Origin: Planctomycetales bacterium
Lineage (GTDB): Bacteria > Planctomycetota > Phycisphaerae > SM23-33
Direction: 5' to 3'
NCBI GenBank assembly: GCA_030673005.1
Contig: DAOVFI010000192.1
Coordinates: 1-5,278 of the forward strand
Length of the DNA: 5,278 bases
Below the pieces are notes generated by a model. That model was not told the DNA's origin. It was given only the letters and a program-made list of their open reading frames with translations, and did not search any database. The position numbers and the translations under genes were made by a program. Shown piece by piece: positions 5,028 to 5,278 of the stretch (positions are counted from its first letter, which is position 1; every line of letters starts with the position of its first letter).

Positions 5028-5278
5028 ACCGCCCTTTACTTCGCGGACCGCCTTGCGTGCAAGGATGACGACCGGATTGATTACGGGAAAGTCAACATCG
5101 TTCAGCGCCAGACCGGGTTCGGTGCATCCGGGCAGAATCGCACAGGTGCCGCGGTTCAGCAGTTTGCGCCCCAGATTTACGACTGTTTCGGCGGCGGGAC
5201 CGTCCAGGCAGCCCATCTTTATTCCTGCCGGACCATAGATCGCCTCCATTAATGACTCCTGCTCGGAAGGCTCAGGCA
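5022..5278 (-). CDS. Aspartate/glutamate racemase family protein, C-terminal part only
   Basis: The reading frame enters from the right edge and stops at TAG (complement of 5022-5024), giving about 84 visible residues. The start lies outside the window; an internal ATG at 5249 is not the real start, since homology-like sequence (PEPSEQESLMEAIY) continues upstream of it. That segment resembles the P-x-x-x-E-x-x-x-I-x-x-x-I-Y helix of aspartate racemases such as E. coli YgeA. GTCAILPGCTEPGLAL follows, containing the GCTE motif whose cysteine (codon at 5124-5126) is the second of the two catalytic cysteines used for cofactor-independent racemisation. The ending, DFPVINPVVILARKAVREV, fits the last strand and helix, where the family usually has D-T/P-x-x-I-H-A. 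GCTE rather than GCTH points away from MurI. Substrate specificity is not determinable. It converges with coaB and is not part of that operon. Confidence 0.85.
   Translation of the reverse strand, partial: PEPSEQESLMEAIYGPAGIKMGCLDGPAAETVVNLGRKLLNRGTCAILPGCTEPGLALNDVDFPVINPVVILARKAVREVKGGP

Noticed and set aside
4948..5252. + strand open frames after coaB (96 and 87 codons)
   Set aside because: They start in or near the dispersed repeat and run antisense to the racemase frame, which carries the recognisable GCTE motif.

Overview
This window is a compact, moderately GC-rich stretch of bacterial chromosome carrying housekeeping genes. Six complete genes and one lipoprotein gene run on the + strand. 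One truncated gene enters from the right on the - strand. The order yicC-gmk-rpoZ-coaC/coaB is an ancient cluster also known from Bacillus and many other bacteria. The long C-terminal extension on SecG, the separate coaC and coaB genes, and a palindromic GC-rich repeat in or beside nearly every intergenic space would fit a planctomycete, perhaps of the Phycisphaerae. That assignment is inference from style; no marker gene here proves it.

Layout: (1) 18-614 secG, a protein-export subunit with an added extracytoplasmic beta-sandwich-like domain. (2) 615-738, a gap with a small inverted-repeat element. (3) 739-1623 yicC endoribonuclease. (4) 1624-1765, a gap almost filled by a composite inverted-repeat element built from two copies of a dispersed unit. 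(5) 1766-2356 gmk and 2353-2607 rpoZ, overlapping by four bases. (6) 2608-2713, a gap with a tandem GC-rich hairpin repeat. (7) 2714-3289 coaC, 3303-4295 a calcineurin-like metallophosphoesterase lipoprotein, and 4306-4941 coaB, tightly packed and probably co-transcribed. (8) 4942-5021, a convergent intergenic gap holding a compact third copy of the dispersed unit. (9) 5022-5278 (-), the C-terminal part of an aspartate/glutamate racemase family protein.

Functionally, gmk feeds GTP/dGTP synthesis, rpoZ gives the RNA polymerase omega subunit, and coaC with coaB catalyse the two middle steps of coenzyme A synthesis, normally done by one fused CoaBC protein. SecG serves the Sec translocon, which would also export the phosphoesterase lipoprotein.

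I see no defence system, phage, transposase, CRISPR array or RNA gene. The points most worth a second look are the SecG domain fusion, the phosphoesterase gene lying between coaC and coaB with a repeat at its 5' end, and the dispersed repeat that exists with and without a 20-bp palindromic insert.
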